A stretch of 43,959 bases of DNA from NCBI GenBank assembly GCA_001567545.1, contig LLZO01000134.1:1-43959 (forward strand). Direction: 5' to 3'. Made by a program: the position numbers and the translations under genes. Under the pieces are notes generated by a model. That model was not told where the DNA came from. It made no database searches and saw only the letters and a list, made by a program, of their open reading frames with translations. The DNA is from Candidatus Tepidiaquacellales bacterium OLB5. GTDB taxonomy: Bacteria > Bacteroidota > Ignavibacteria > Tepidaquicellales > OLB5. Below are positions 8,793-16,966 of this stretch, piece after piece. How positions within the stretch are numbered: the first letter of the stretch is position 1; each line of letters opens with the position of its first letter.

Positions 8793-9728
8793 TTGAAAAG
8801 ATCATTAGGAATAGGGTTTTCCGGCAGTAAAATATATTTTACTGAATTATCAGGTACAGGTGAAATTGTTAAAGCTGAAAATATCGAATCTGTTAAGGTA
8901 GATTTTGATTTTGAAAATGAGCTTGGCAAATATAAAAGCAGCCAAAAAGATCTGACCAATATATCAAGCGAAATTTCTACCTACATTGCCAAAAGAAACC
9001 TGGAAGTTACATCCGCTGGTTTAACCATAAGCTCATCACAGGCATTTATTATAACCCTGCCGGTTGATTTTACAGAAGGAAAACAAACAATTAATTCAAG
9101 GATTTACTGGGAACTTTCCAATTACTTCCCGGATAATTACAACGACTTTCTGGTTAATACATACAGGCTTAATAATGTTTTGCCTTCCAAGCTGAGTGAT
9201 GATTTCCTTGTTATAGCTGTTCCAAAAAATACAATTGAATTTGTAAAAAGGATATTCAAAATTTGTTCATTAGACCTTAACGTTGTTGATATTGATCATT
9301 TTTCCGCAGAAAACTCGTTAAGATTTATTTTGAAAGAAAAAATTACCGGCAGCAATATTCTGCTGACCGGGATCAAAAACGGAAGAATTGATTACGGATA
9401 TTTGCAGAATGGAAAATATAAATTTTATACTTATTCCAGATATTACAACGAAACAGAATTCAATTTAAACCTGATACGGAAGTTAAACAGTATAATTAAT
9501 AATGAACTGATTGCCGGCAAGGTTGACGGAATTTATTTTTACGGAGATGATATAAAGGAAGATACATTTTCAGCGCTGGAGAAAAATGATCTTGGTCCAT
9601 TTATGCTGCTGAATCCGTTTGAATGTTTTACTGCATCAGAAGTTTTTTTGAAAAACAGCACCCTGAGAAAGAATTTTTACAGCTTTGCTCCGGGCTGCGG
9701 TGTGGCTTTAAGAAATATTCAGTCCTGA
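8793..9728 (+). CDS. PilM/FtsA-like actin-fold protein of unknown role
   Basis: This 311-residue protein starts with a TTG codon; no ATG lies nearby upstream in frame, and a promoter sits directly before it. The N-terminus 'LGIGFSGSKIYFTELSG' resembles the phosphate-1 loop and first strands of actin-like ATPases such as PilM and FtsA. The C-terminus 'NFYSFAPGCGVALRNI' resembles the end of PilM. No transmembrane segment is evident, so it is probably cytoplasmic. PilM links the type IV pilus or type II secretion inner-membrane complex to the cytoplasm, but no other pilus genes are visible here apart from the ComEA-like gene upstream. It lies 4 bases before rsmD and is probably co-transcribed with rsmD and coaD. 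The assignment is a weak fold resemblance. Confidence 0.7.
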   Translation: MKRSLGIGFSGSKIYFTELSGTGEIVKAENIESVKVDFDFENELGKYKSSQKDLTNISSEISTYIAKRNLEVTSAGLTISSSQAFIITLPVDFTEGKQTINSRIYWELSNYFPDNYNDFLVNTYRLNNVLPSKLSDDFLVIAVPKNTIEFVKRIFKICSLDLNVVDIDHFSAENSLRFILKEKITGSNILLTGIKNGRIDYGYLQNGKYKFYTYSRYYNETEFNLNLIRKLNSIINNELIAGKVDGIYFYGDDIKEDTFSALEKNDLGPFMLLNPFECFTASEVFLKNSTLRKNFYSFAPGCGVALRNIQS

Positions 9729-9732
9729 TCTT

Positions 9733-10302
9733 ATGCGGATAATAAGCGGTAAATTCAGATCCAGAAAGATATATTCGAATTTTAACGGCAGTAACTGTCA
9801 TAAAGCTGATTTTTCAGGATACCGCCCTACCACAGACAGGGCAAGGGAAACACTATTTAATGTATTGAATAATCTTATTGATTTTGATGAAGCTGTTTGT
9901 CTTGATCTGTTTGCAGGTTCAGGAGCAGTTGGCTTTGAACTAATAAGCAGAGGAGCCGGATCATGTGATTTTGTAGAAAATTCCGGCAAACAGCTTGAAT
10001 GCATTAAAAAAACCGCTGCATTTCTTAATTGTGAAGAAAATGTAAATATTTATAATGAAAATGCTGCAGCATTTTTAAAAAGACATCATGATAAATATTA
10101 TGATATTATTTTTGCTGACCCCCCTTATAATTATGAACATTATAATGAGCTTTTAATGAATATCAGGGAATTAAAATTCGGCATCTTTATCCTTGAACAT
10201 TCAGGTGAAAGCGCAGGAATGATACTGATGAATGATTACGAAATTATTCATAAAAAAACCGGAACGACAAATTTTACAATACTTAACAGCAAAGAAAATT
10301 AA
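9733..10302 (+). CDS. rsmD: 16S rRNA (guanine(966)-N2)-methyltransferase RsmD
   Basis: RsmD methylates G966 of 16S rRNA in the 30S subunit using S-adenosylmethionine. The 189 residues show the family signatures in order: 'MRIISGKFRSRKI' at the start, 'RPTTDRARETLFNVLNN' (about 31-47), the AdoMet-binding 'DLFAGSGAVGFELISRGA' (about 58-75) and the catalytic DPPY near residue 130. It begins 4 bases after the previous stop and is followed by coaD 26 bases on. The rsmD-coaD pair is common across bacteria and supports both calls. Confidence 0.95.
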   Translation: MRIISGKFRSRKIYSNFNGSNCHKADFSGYRPTTDRARETLFNVLNNLIDFDEAVCLDLFAGSGAVGFELISRGAGSCDFVENSGKQLECIKKTAAFLNCEENVNIYNENAAAFLKRHHDKYYDIIFADPPYNYEHYNELLMNIRELKFGIFILEHSGESAGMILMNDYEIIHKKTGTTNFTILNSKEN

Positions 10303-10328
10303 GCTATTTCAAAATTAAAATAATCCAG

Positions 10329-10817
10329 ATGGATAAAAGAACAGCAGTATACCCCGGTACTTTTGACCCGCTTACAAACGGTCATCTTGATATAATTGAA
10401 AGAGCATCACAGCTGTTCAGCAGGGTCATCATTGCGCCGGTAAGCAGTCCTTCTAAAAACTCTTTGTTTAATTCTGATGAAAGAATAAATATAATCAACG
10501 AGGCTGTAAAAAATTTTAGTAATTGCGAGGTATATGGATTTGAAGGTCTGCTGGTTGATTTTGCTGCCCAAAAAAATGCAGGGGTTATAATCAGGGGATT
10601 AAGGACATTTTCTGATTTTGAATATGAATATCAAATGGCGCTTACCAACAGGAAATTATCAAAACAGCTTGAAACTGTATTCTTAATGCCATCTGAAAAA
10701 TTTGCTTATATCAGCTCTACTCTTGTAAGAGAAATTGCCCGTTACGGCGGAGATGTTTCGATGTTTATTCCCGAAGCTGCCGATAAAGCTGTAAGAAAGA
10801 AATTTAATAGCAAATAA
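10329..10817 (+). CDS. coaD: Phosphopantetheine adenylyltransferase CoaD
   Basis: CoaD transfers AMP from ATP to 4'-phosphopantetheine, the next-to-last step of coenzyme A synthesis. At 162 residues it has the standard length. The nucleotidyltransferase signature 'YPGTFDPLTNGH' (about 8-19, with the TNGH motif) is intact. So are 'GLRTFSDFEYEYQMALTNRKL' and the 'SSTLVREIARYGGDV' motif (about 128-142) that grips ATP. It is the last gene of the plus-strand group starting at 8793; the next gene is convergent, ending 9 bases away. Confidence 0.97.
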   Translation: MDKRTAVYPGTFDPLTNGHLDIIERASQLFSRVIIAPVSSPSKNSLFNSDERINIINEAVKNFSNCEVYGFEGLLVDFAAQKNAGVIIRGLRTFSDFEYEYQMALTNRKLSKQLETVFLMPSEKFAYISSTLVREIARYGGDVSMFIPEAADKAVRKKFNSK

Positions 10818-10826
10818 GGTTTCAGA

Positions 10827-11690
10827 TTAAGCTAATTTTTCTTTAAAAAAATTTACGATAAGCTTAATAACTTCATTAAAATATATTGTTGTTGTTTTGA
10901 ACGGATGCTCCACCCCGAAAGTATGACCTGTATTTTCTAGGATGTGCAATTCCGCAAGATTTTTATCAGCTGCATTATATAATGCCTCCGCATCAGTAAA
11001 CTTTACAGCAAGGTCTTCTCTTCCGTGAATTATTAACAACGGTTTCTTTAACCCAGTAACAGCTTTTAGAATATCCAGTCTGTTCTTGTTTTTTTCTATA
11101 TCATCAAGCATATTCACATTCAGCCGCATCATTTGATTTGTTCTTGTATTTGGAATTTCAATAAATCCTTTTTCCCTCCATCTTTTTTTCTGCTCATCTG
11201 TATACCTGTCAAACTTAGCAATTGATGCCAGCAGGCATAACGCTTTTATGTTTTCATTTTCATAAGCAGTAACAGCAGAAATACCTCCGCCCCTGGAGTG
11301 TCCAGTTAATCCAATTCTGTTTTTATCAACCGGATAAATTTCTGCCAGTTTATCTGCATAACAGATTACACTCCTCAGGTCATCAAGTTCAATAGAATGA
11401 GTGTTTTTTTCAAACAGGTCAAGACGGGTAAAATCCACAGGGCTTTCAGCAGAAACCCCGTTATGTGTAAAATTAAAACTTAATACAGCAAAACCGTTTT
11501 CAGCAAGTTTATTGCATAAATACGGAAAAGCACCCCAGTCCTTAAATCCTTTGAATCCGTGTGCGAATATTATTAACGGGAATTTTACATCAGTGTTTTT
11601 AAAGATATCCGGAATGTATATATCAGAATCTATATAATTGAGGCTGTTTTTTGAGTTTAAATGCGGAATTTTAATGTTTTTTAGAGCCAT
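10827..11690 (-). CDS. Alpha/beta hydrolase (dienelactone hydrolase-like)
   Basis: This is a 287-residue cytoplasmic serine hydrolase without a signal peptide. The triad can be read: Ser132 in GHSRGG, Asp226 in 'HGREDLAVKF' and His256 in 'ENTGHTFGVEHPF'. The oxyanion-hole region is 'FAHGFKGFKDWG' (about 43-54). The layout is that of the dienelactone hydrolase/prolyl-oligopeptidase-like group, which cleave esters or small peptides; the substrate cannot be told. It is a lone gene transcribed away from the P-domain paralogue at 11877, with 186 bases between the two starts. Confidence 0.85.
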   Translation of the reverse strand: MALKNIKIPHLNSKNSLNYIDSDIYIPDIFKNTDVKFPLIIFAHGFKGFKDWGAFPYLCNKLAENGFAVLSFNFTHNGVSAESPVDFTRLDLFEKNTHSIELDDLRSVICYADKLAEIYPVDKNRIGLTGHSRGGGISAVTAYENENIKALCLLASIAKFDRYTDEQKKRWREKGFIEIPNTRTNQMMRLNVNMLDDIEKNKNRLDILKAVTGLKKPLLIIHGREDLAVKFTDAEALYNAADKNLAELHILENTGHTFGVEHPFKTTTIYFNEVIKLIVNFFKEKLA

Positions 11691-11802
11691 AATAATAGAA
11701 CATTTTAGAAAAGAATGTAAAAGAGATTTGGAAGTTCCGCGAAAATGCTAAAAAAATTATAAAAACGCAATAACCAGATTAATTATTTATTAAAATTTTC
11801 AC

Positions 11803-11831
11803 TTGACATACAAAACAAAAAATGATATAAT
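11803..11831 (+). promoter_or_regulatory. Consensus sigma-70 promoter (TTGACA-N17-TATAAT)
   Basis: TTGACA at 11803-11808 and TATAAT at 11826-11831 are both exact consensus boxes with the optimal 17-base spacer, followed by an A-rich leader to the ATG at 11877. It contrasts with the TTG-N20-TAnnTTTG promoters elsewhere here, although TTG and TA keep the same distance. The downstream gene has codon use suited to high expression. Confidence 0.8.
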
Positions 11832-11876
11832 GCACCATTCAATTAACTATTTTTTAACAAACCAAAAAAAAACAAT

Positions 11877-13451
11877 ATGAGGAAATTCTTATCGCTTTTT
11901 TTTGCTGTTATTGCTTTCGTAGCGGTAACAAATGCTCAGGATGCTCCACATTCAGTTGGACCGGCTCCTGTGAACAGTGTTAATCAGCCGAGTAACAGTA
12001 ACCCAACTGATGCAGCTATTGGCACACGTTATTTTTCGCAGATTTCATCATCACCAACTTTCCAGTTTGGTAAAGCATTCACAGAATCATGTACTATCAC
12101 AAACGTTGGCTCTGCTTTCACAATAACATTTCCGGGCGGATTGATGTACAGGAATGGTATTGTTTATACCTGGAACCAGTCTTCACCGTTCCAGTTATGG
12201 AGCATTGATACTACTACTGGTACACATACTCTCGTATTCAACATGACTGGAGTTCCGCAGACAAACTTCACAGGTATGTGCTATGATGGAACAACTGTTT
12301 ATGGTATGTCTACAAGCATTACACAGTCACAGATCTTCACAATCAACATGACAACAGGTGTTTGTACTCCTATCGGAACTGCATCAGCAGTTTGTGCAGG
12401 CGGTATCACATTACTTGGCCGTTACGGAGCACAGTACAGCTTGTTTGCACTTGATATCGTTGCCGATAACTTATACAAAGTTAACAAAACAACAGGTGTA
12501 TTTACGCTTGTAGGACCTCTTGGTCAGAATATAAACTTTGGTCAGGATGGAAGTGTTGATAACAGTGATAACAAGTTCTATGCAATGTCATATACTACAG
12601 GTCCGCAGTTAAGAGCTGTTGATACAACAACTGGTACATTAGGTGCAATTCTTTGCACATATTTAAACCAGGCTACAGGTATGGCTATATTACCTCCGGG
12701 TGCTCCTCCTCCGCCAGCAGGTACTCAGGTATCACTTTGCCGCGGCGGACTCAACGTTCCGCTTCCAGATCATGGATGGGGCAGAGATTCTGTTCAGCAG
12801 ATTCTTGGTGCAGGCTGCACAGTTTTAGATGTTAATGTAAGAATTGATACTGTTATCCACACATGGGATTCAGATTTAAGGTTCTATCTTAACCGCGGAA
12901 CAGTTGGCGCAAGAATTATCAACTCTGTCGGCGGTTCAGGCGATAACTTCATCAATACAGTATTAAACGATTCAGCAACAACACCAATTGCTTCAGGAAC
13001 AGCTCCTTTCACAGGAACATTCATTCCTTCTTCACCGCTTTCAGTATTCAACGGACCGTTCGTTTCCGGTTACTGGAGACTTTCAATCAGCGATACTGCT
13101 ACAGGTGATACAGGTACATTAAGAAGATGGTGCGTTGTTGTAACTTATCAGTGCCCTGTAGGCGGAATTCAGACTGTTGAAATTCCTAACTATTACAGCT
13201 TAAGCCAGAACTATCCTAATCCGTTCAACCCGTCAACATCAATTAAATTCACTTTACCGGAAGCTAATAACGTGAAATTAGTTGTATTTGACATATTAGG
13301 AAAAGAAGTTACTACACTGGTAAATGAATTCAGAAATACCGGTACTTATAATGTAGACTTCGATGCTTCTGCATTATCATCAGGTGTTTATTTCTACCGC
13401 TTAGAAGCAGGTAATTTCACCGAAACAAAGAGAATGCTTCTTGTGAAGTAA
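11877..13451 (+). CDS. Secreted P-domain protein with T9SS sorting domain, paralogue 1
   Basis: This protein has 524 residues. The signal peptide is about 1-20 (ending TNAQ). A propeller-like region follows (about 50-275) with repeated 'IDTTTGT', 'VNKTTGVFTLVG' and 'YDGTTVYGMS' motifs, then a proline-rich linker. A proprotein-convertase P-domain (about 290-425) is marked by 'WDSDLRFYL', 'GGSGDNF', 'TVLNDSA', 'GTAPFTG' and 'GDTGTLRRWCVVV'. The T9SS sorting domain has NYPNPFNP and ends 'TKRMLLVK'. No protease domain is present, so the P-domain probably acts in binding or folding. It is the first of three tandem paralogues, has a consensus sigma-70 promoter and its own terminator, and favours AAC, TTC and other C-ending codons more than its neighbours. 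It is probably an abundant secreted or surface protein. Confidence 0.92.
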   Translation: MRKFLSLFFAVIAFVAVTNAQDAPHSVGPAPVNSVNQPSNSNPTDAAIGTRYFSQISSSPTFQFGKAFTESCTITNVGSAFTITFPGGLMYRNGIVYTWNQSSPFQLWSIDTTTGTHTLVFNMTGVPQTNFTGMCYDGTTVYGMSTSITQSQIFTINMTTGVCTPIGTASAVCAGGITLLGRYGAQYSLFALDIVADNLYKVNKTTGVFTLVGPLGQNINFGQDGSVDNSDNKFYAMSYTTGPQLRAVDTTTGTLGAILCTYLNQATGMAILPPGAPPPPAGTQVSLCRGGLNVPLPDHGWGRDSVQQILGAGCTVLDVNVRIDTVIHTWDSDLRFYLNRGTVGARIINSVGGSGDNFINTVLNDSATTPIASGTAPFTGTFIPSSPLSVFNGPFVSGYWRLSISDTATGDTGTLRRWCVVVTYQCPVGGIQTVEIPNYYSLSQNYPNPFNPSTSIKFTLPEANNVKLVVFDILGKEVTTLVNEFRNTGTYNVDFDASALSSGVYFYRLEAGNFTETKRMLLVK

Positions 13452-13478
13452 TCTATTTAAATCATAATTTTCAAAAAG

Positions 13479-13508
13479 CCCGTTTCCTGAAAAGGAAACG
13501 GGTTTTTT
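13479..13508 (+). terminator. Rho-independent terminator after paralogue 1
   Basis: A 10-base-pair stem (CCCGTTTCCT / AGGAAACGGG) is closed by a GAAA tetraloop and followed by six Ts. It lies 27 bases after the stop codon, so paralogue 1 is probably transcribed alone. Confidence 0.92.
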
Positions 13509-13528
13509 ATTTGAAATTTATCTCAAAA

Positions 13529-13559
13529 TTTGCTGTTTTCAGATAAATTTTCAATTTTG
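13529..13559 (+). promoter_or_regulatory. Candidate -33/-7 promoter of paralogue 2
   Basis: TTTG at 13529-13532, 19 bases, then CAATTTTG at 13552-13559. There is one mismatch to TAnnTTTG, and the spacer is one base shorter than in the other promoters here. It lies between the terminator of paralogue 1 and the ATG at 13635. Confidence 0.35.
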
Positions 13560-13634
13560 TAATTGCTATTTTTTTATATATTTATTATGTTCTGGTATTA
13601 AAGATTCTATTCTTTTAATTTAAAAATTCTGCCA

Positions 13635-15212
13635 ATGAAAACAATTTTTCTTATACTTTGTTTTCTTTCTGTATCCACCGGTAAGCTTTACCAGCAAACT
13701 TATCAAACTTCTGCCGGGTTTGCACCGCAAGATTCAGATCAATCTTTTTATCAGCATAATCCATCATCCGATATGATAGGCACACGCGCATTTGTGCAGC
13801 ATTCGGTATCGTCCTCGTTTCAGTTCGGTAAATCATTTATGGAAAGCTGCGCTGTTACAAATGTTGGCTCTCCGTTTACAATAACTTTTCCGGGGGGGTT
13901 AATGTACAGAAACGGTATTGTTTATTCCTGGAACCAGTCTTCGCCTTACCAGCTTTGGTCAATTGATACAGTTACCGGGATTCATACACTTGTATTTAAT
14001 ATGACAGGTGTACCGCAGGTAAATTATACAGGCATGACTTATGATGGAACAACAGTTTACGGAATTTCTACATCACTTACCCAATCACAAATATTTTCTG
14101 TTAATATGACAACCGGTGTATGCACTCCAATAGGTGCCCCGTCAACAATTTGCAGCGGGGCAATATCCATTTCCTGCAGAAAGTATGCCGGCAGCAGGCT
14201 GTTTGTTATTGATATAGTTAATGATAATTTATACCATGCAAATAAAACCACTGGTGTATTTACTCTGTTAGGTCCGCTTGGAGTTGATGCAAACTTCGGG
14301 CAGGATGCACAGTTTGATAATAATGACGGAGCTTTGTACTGGATGGCTTATACAACCGGTCCGCAGCTCAGAAAATTTGATACTTCTACCGCCGGCAGTA
14401 CATTACTGTGTACTTATCCAAGCCAGGGAACAGGGATTGCGCCGATTGATATTGTTTATTACCCGCCTCCTCCAGGAATACAGCAAACTTTTTGCAGAGG
14501 AGGTTTAAATCTTCCGATAAATGATCACTCAACATTATATGATTCGATATTTGCAGTACTTGGTGATGATTGTATAGTTTTAGATGTTAATGTCAGAATA
14601 GATACAGTCATACATACCTGGGATTCAGATCTGAGGTTTTATCTGAGAAGGGGAAACGTAGGTGCGCTGATAATAAACTGGGTTGGAGGATCGGGCGACA
14701 ATTTTATCGGTACGGTATTGAATGATTCAGCATTAAATCCAATTAGCTCGGGTACTGCTCCGTTCACAGGCTCATACCGTCCTCAAAATCCGCTGGTTGT
14801 CTTTAACGGAAATCCAGGCTCAACCGGCAGATACTGGAAGCTGGCTATTACAGATACTGCCGGAGGTGATACCGGTACATTAAAAAGATGGTGTATTATT
14901 ATTATGTATAACTGCCCTGTTGGCGGTATTCAAACGATTGAAATTCCTAATTATTACTTTCTCAAACAGAATTATCCCAACCCGTTCAATCCCGCAACTA
15001 CAATAAAATTCGGTATTCCCGAAAGCGGAGATATACGGCTGGTTGTGTATGATATTCTTGGCAAGGAAATAAAAATGCTGATGAATGAATACAAACACCC
15101 GGGCACTTATGAGGTGAATTTTGATGCATCGGCGCTTTCTTCGGGAATATATTTCTATTCACTGCAAACGCAGCGGGGAACAGAAACAAAACGTATGCTG
15201 CTTGTTAAGTAA
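13635..15212 (+). CDS. Secreted P-domain protein with T9SS sorting domain, paralogue 2
   Basis: This 525-residue protein has the same architecture as the gene before it. A signal peptide (MKTIFLILCFLSVSTG) leads into a propeller-like region with 'PGGLMYRNGIVYSWNQSSP' and 'NKTTGVFTLLGPLG'. A short proline linker, a P-domain ('WDSDLRFYL', 'GGSGDNFIGTVLNDSA', 'GDTGTLKRWCIII') and a T9SS domain (NYPNPFNP, ending 'TKRMLLVK') follow. Its codons are ordinary for the window, unlike paralogue 1. From about residue 435 to the stop it is nearly identical in DNA to paralogue 3, and that identity continues about 125 bases past the stop, while the bodies of the two genes differ much more. Paralogue 3's P-domain is instead closer to paralogue 1, so the genes are mosaics. 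Confidence 0.92.
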   Translation: MKTIFLILCFLSVSTGKLYQQTYQTSAGFAPQDSDQSFYQHNPSSDMIGTRAFVQHSVSSSFQFGKSFMESCAVTNVGSPFTITFPGGLMYRNGIVYSWNQSSPYQLWSIDTVTGIHTLVFNMTGVPQVNYTGMTYDGTTVYGISTSLTQSQIFSVNMTTGVCTPIGAPSTICSGAISISCRKYAGSRLFVIDIVNDNLYHANKTTGVFTLLGPLGVDANFGQDAQFDNNDGALYWMAYTTGPQLRKFDTSTAGSTLLCTYPSQGTGIAPIDIVYYPPPPGIQQTFCRGGLNLPINDHSTLYDSIFAVLGDDCIVLDVNVRIDTVIHTWDSDLRFYLRRGNVGALIINWVGGSGDNFIGTVLNDSALNPISSGTAPFTGSYRPQNPLVVFNGNPGSTGRYWKLAITDTAGGDTGTLKRWCIIIMYNCPVGGIQTIEIPNYYFLKQNYPNPFNPATTIKFGIPESGDIRLVVYDILGKEIKMLMNEYKHPGTYEVNFDASALSSGIYFYSLQTQRGTETKRMLLVK

Positions 15213-15339
15213 TAAAAATAAAGTTATTAGTGGCACAGACATTCCTGTCTGTGCAAACTAACTGAAAGTGTGTGGCTTCAGGTATTTATCTAAAAGACTT
15301 TCAGCCCGGCGCGTATCAGGTGAATACCTGGCACCGCAT
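14937..15339 (+). repeat. Duplicated block, copy 1: sorting-domain end plus downstream repeat
   Basis: This block of about 400 bases covers the T9SS sorting domain of paralogue 2 and the repeat after its stop. It matches 16691-17092 at a constant offset of 1754 bases through the whole coding part and well past the stop, with one single-base gap and only scattered differences. Upstream of the block the two genes are clearly less alike. Confidence 0.85.
15221..15339. repeat. Intergenic hairpin repeat, copy 1
   Basis: This is a repeat of about 120 bases made of nested inverted repeats. First comes a 9-base-pair hairpin GCACAGACA-TTCC-TGTCTGTGC (15233-15254). CTGAAAGT and its complement ACTTTCAG then frame an inner region, and an imperfect CAGGT-GAAT-ACCTG hairpin follows (about 15317-15330). 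There is no open reading frame and no transposase. It resembles a REP/MITE-like palindromic repeat. Copy 2 lies at 16975-17092. Confidence 0.8.
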
Positions 15340-15351
15340 ATTAAAATTATG

Positions 15352-15377
15352 TTAGTAACACAGACTTTTATGTCTGT
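15352..15377. repeat. Partial third copy of the hairpin repeat
   Basis: These 26 bases align with the start of the hairpin repeat (TTAGT..CACAGAC......TGTCTGT) and keep the stem ACAGAC / GTCTGT with a T-rich loop. It lies 36 bases before the start codon of paralogue 3 and looks like a decayed remnant. Confidence 0.55.
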
Positions 15378-15412
15378 ACTGCTTCAGTATTAAAAATGTA
15401 AATTTAATTATT

Positions 15413-16966
15413 ATGAAAACTATTACAATTTTTTTGATAATTCTCAATATAACATTTTTATTCTCACAACCGGAAAAACATTCTGTTGGCAGAGCTCCGG
15501 CAAATGATAATTTACCCCTGGTAATCCAGCCTAATGATTTTGCAATTGGCACAAGGGCTTTTGTCCAGATTGCTTCTTCAACAAATTTCCAGTTCGGGAA
15601 ATTATTCATGGAAAGCTGCACCCCAACCCCTATAGGTGTTGCTATGCCTATTACATTCCCCGGGGGACTTGTTGAACGAAACGGGGTTATATACACATGG
15701 AACCAGTCTGCACCTTTTCAATTATGGGCAATTGATACCGTTGTTGCGACACAAACGCTTGTTTTCAATATGACAGGTGTTCCGCAGTCAAACCTTACAG
15801 GTATGTGCTGGGATGGTACAACTATGTATGGTGTTTCAACATCTATAACGGCTTCACAGATCTTTACCGTTAATATGACTACAGGTGTATGCATACCGCT
15901 TGGCACAGCATCATCTGTTTGCGCTGGAGCAATCAGCTTAATGGGTACTCGATATGTTAATCACAGTCTCTTCTCGCTTGATATCGTTGCAGATAACTGT
16001 TATAAATGGAATAAATCCACAGGTGCAGTTACACTTGTTGGTTCATTAACACAGAATATCAACTTCGGTCAGGATGGCGGTGTTGATCCAAATGATAATA
16101 AATTCTACTGCATGGCATATACAACTGCTTCACAGTTAAGGATACTTGATACAACTACAGGCGCTTTAGGACCCGCTTTATGTACTTATAATGCACAGGG
16201 AACAGGGATGGCTTTGATGAATCGTATTAATATTCCAAGTCCAAATGAAACAATTTGCAGAAACAATCTTATCTTACCAATTAATGATCATTCTTGGATA
16301 AGAGATTCTGTATTTATTAATATTCCCGGTGGTATAATAATTACTGACGTAAATATAAAAATTGATACAGTATTTCACACATGGGATTCTGATCTAAGGT
16401 TTTATCTTAGCAAGGGCAGCACCAGCATTCGTATAATAAATTCCGTCGGTGGTTCAGGTGATAATTTTATCGGAACTGTATTAAATGATTCTGCAACTGT
16501 TCCAATATCGTCAGGTACTGCTCCGTTTACCGGTTCATTTATTCCGTCTTCACCATTAACCCCGTTCAACGGTCCTTATAATTCCGGTTTCTGGCGACTT
16601 TCAATATCTGATACTGCTACTGGTGATACAGGGGTTCTAAATAAATGGTGTATTAATATAATATATTCAGTATGGGGTGGTGTACATTCGATTGAAATTC
16701 CAAATTACTATTTCCTGAAACAGAATTATCCCAATCCGTTTAATCCTGCTACAACAATTAAATTCGGAATTCCCGAAAGCGGTGATATACGGCTGGTTGT
16801 TTATGATATACTGGGAAGGGAAGTAAAGGTGCTGATGAATGAATACAAACACCCGGGAACATATGAAGTGAATTTTGATGCATCGGCGCTTTCTTCGGGA
16901 ATATATTTCTATTCGCTGCAAACGCAGCGGGGAACAGAAACAAAACGTATGCTTCTTGTTAAGTAA
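15413..16966 (+). CDS. Secreted P-domain protein with T9SS sorting domain, paralogue 3
   Basis: This third tandem paralogue has 517 residues. The signal peptide is MKTITIFLIILNITFLFSQ. The propeller-like region again has 'PGGLVERNGVIYTWNQSAP', 'YDGTT'-type and 'DTTTG' repeats. The P-domain has 'WDSDLRFYL', 'NSVGGSGDNFIGTVLNDSA' and 'FIPSSPL..FNGP', and in these stretches it is closer to paralogue 1 than to 2. The T9SS domain, however, is almost identical to that of paralogue 2, including the DNA past the stop codon. This suggests gene conversion or unequal exchange of the 3' end. The start is the ATG at 15413; no clear Shine-Dalgarno sequence or -33/-7 promoter was found between the repeat remnant and the start. 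Confidence 0.92.
   Translation: MKTITIFLIILNITFLFSQPEKHSVGRAPANDNLPLVIQPNDFAIGTRAFVQIASSTNFQFGKLFMESCTPTPIGVAMPITFPGGLVERNGVIYTWNQSAPFQLWAIDTVVATQTLVFNMTGVPQSNLTGMCWDGTTMYGVSTSITASQIFTVNMTTGVCIPLGTASSVCAGAISLMGTRYVNHSLFSLDIVADNCYKWNKSTGAVTLVGSLTQNINFGQDGGVDPNDNKFYCMAYTTASQLRILDTTTGALGPALCTYNAQGTGMALMNRINIPSPNETICRNNLILPINDHSWIRDSVFINIPGGIIITDVNIKIDTVFHTWDSDLRFYLSKGSTSIRIINSVGGSGDNFIGTVLNDSATVPISSGTAPFTGSFIPSSPLTPFNGPYNSGFWRLSISDTATGDTGVLNKWCINIIYSVWGGVHSIEIPNYYFLKQNYPNPFNPATTIKFGIPESGDIRLVVYDILGREVKVLMNEYKHPGTYEVNFDASALSSGIYFYSLQTQRGTETKRMLLVK

Noticed and set aside
15213-15412. Insertion sequence or phage remnant
   Set aside because: There are hairpins but no transposase fragment, target-site duplication or integrase; it is better described as a palindromic repeat.
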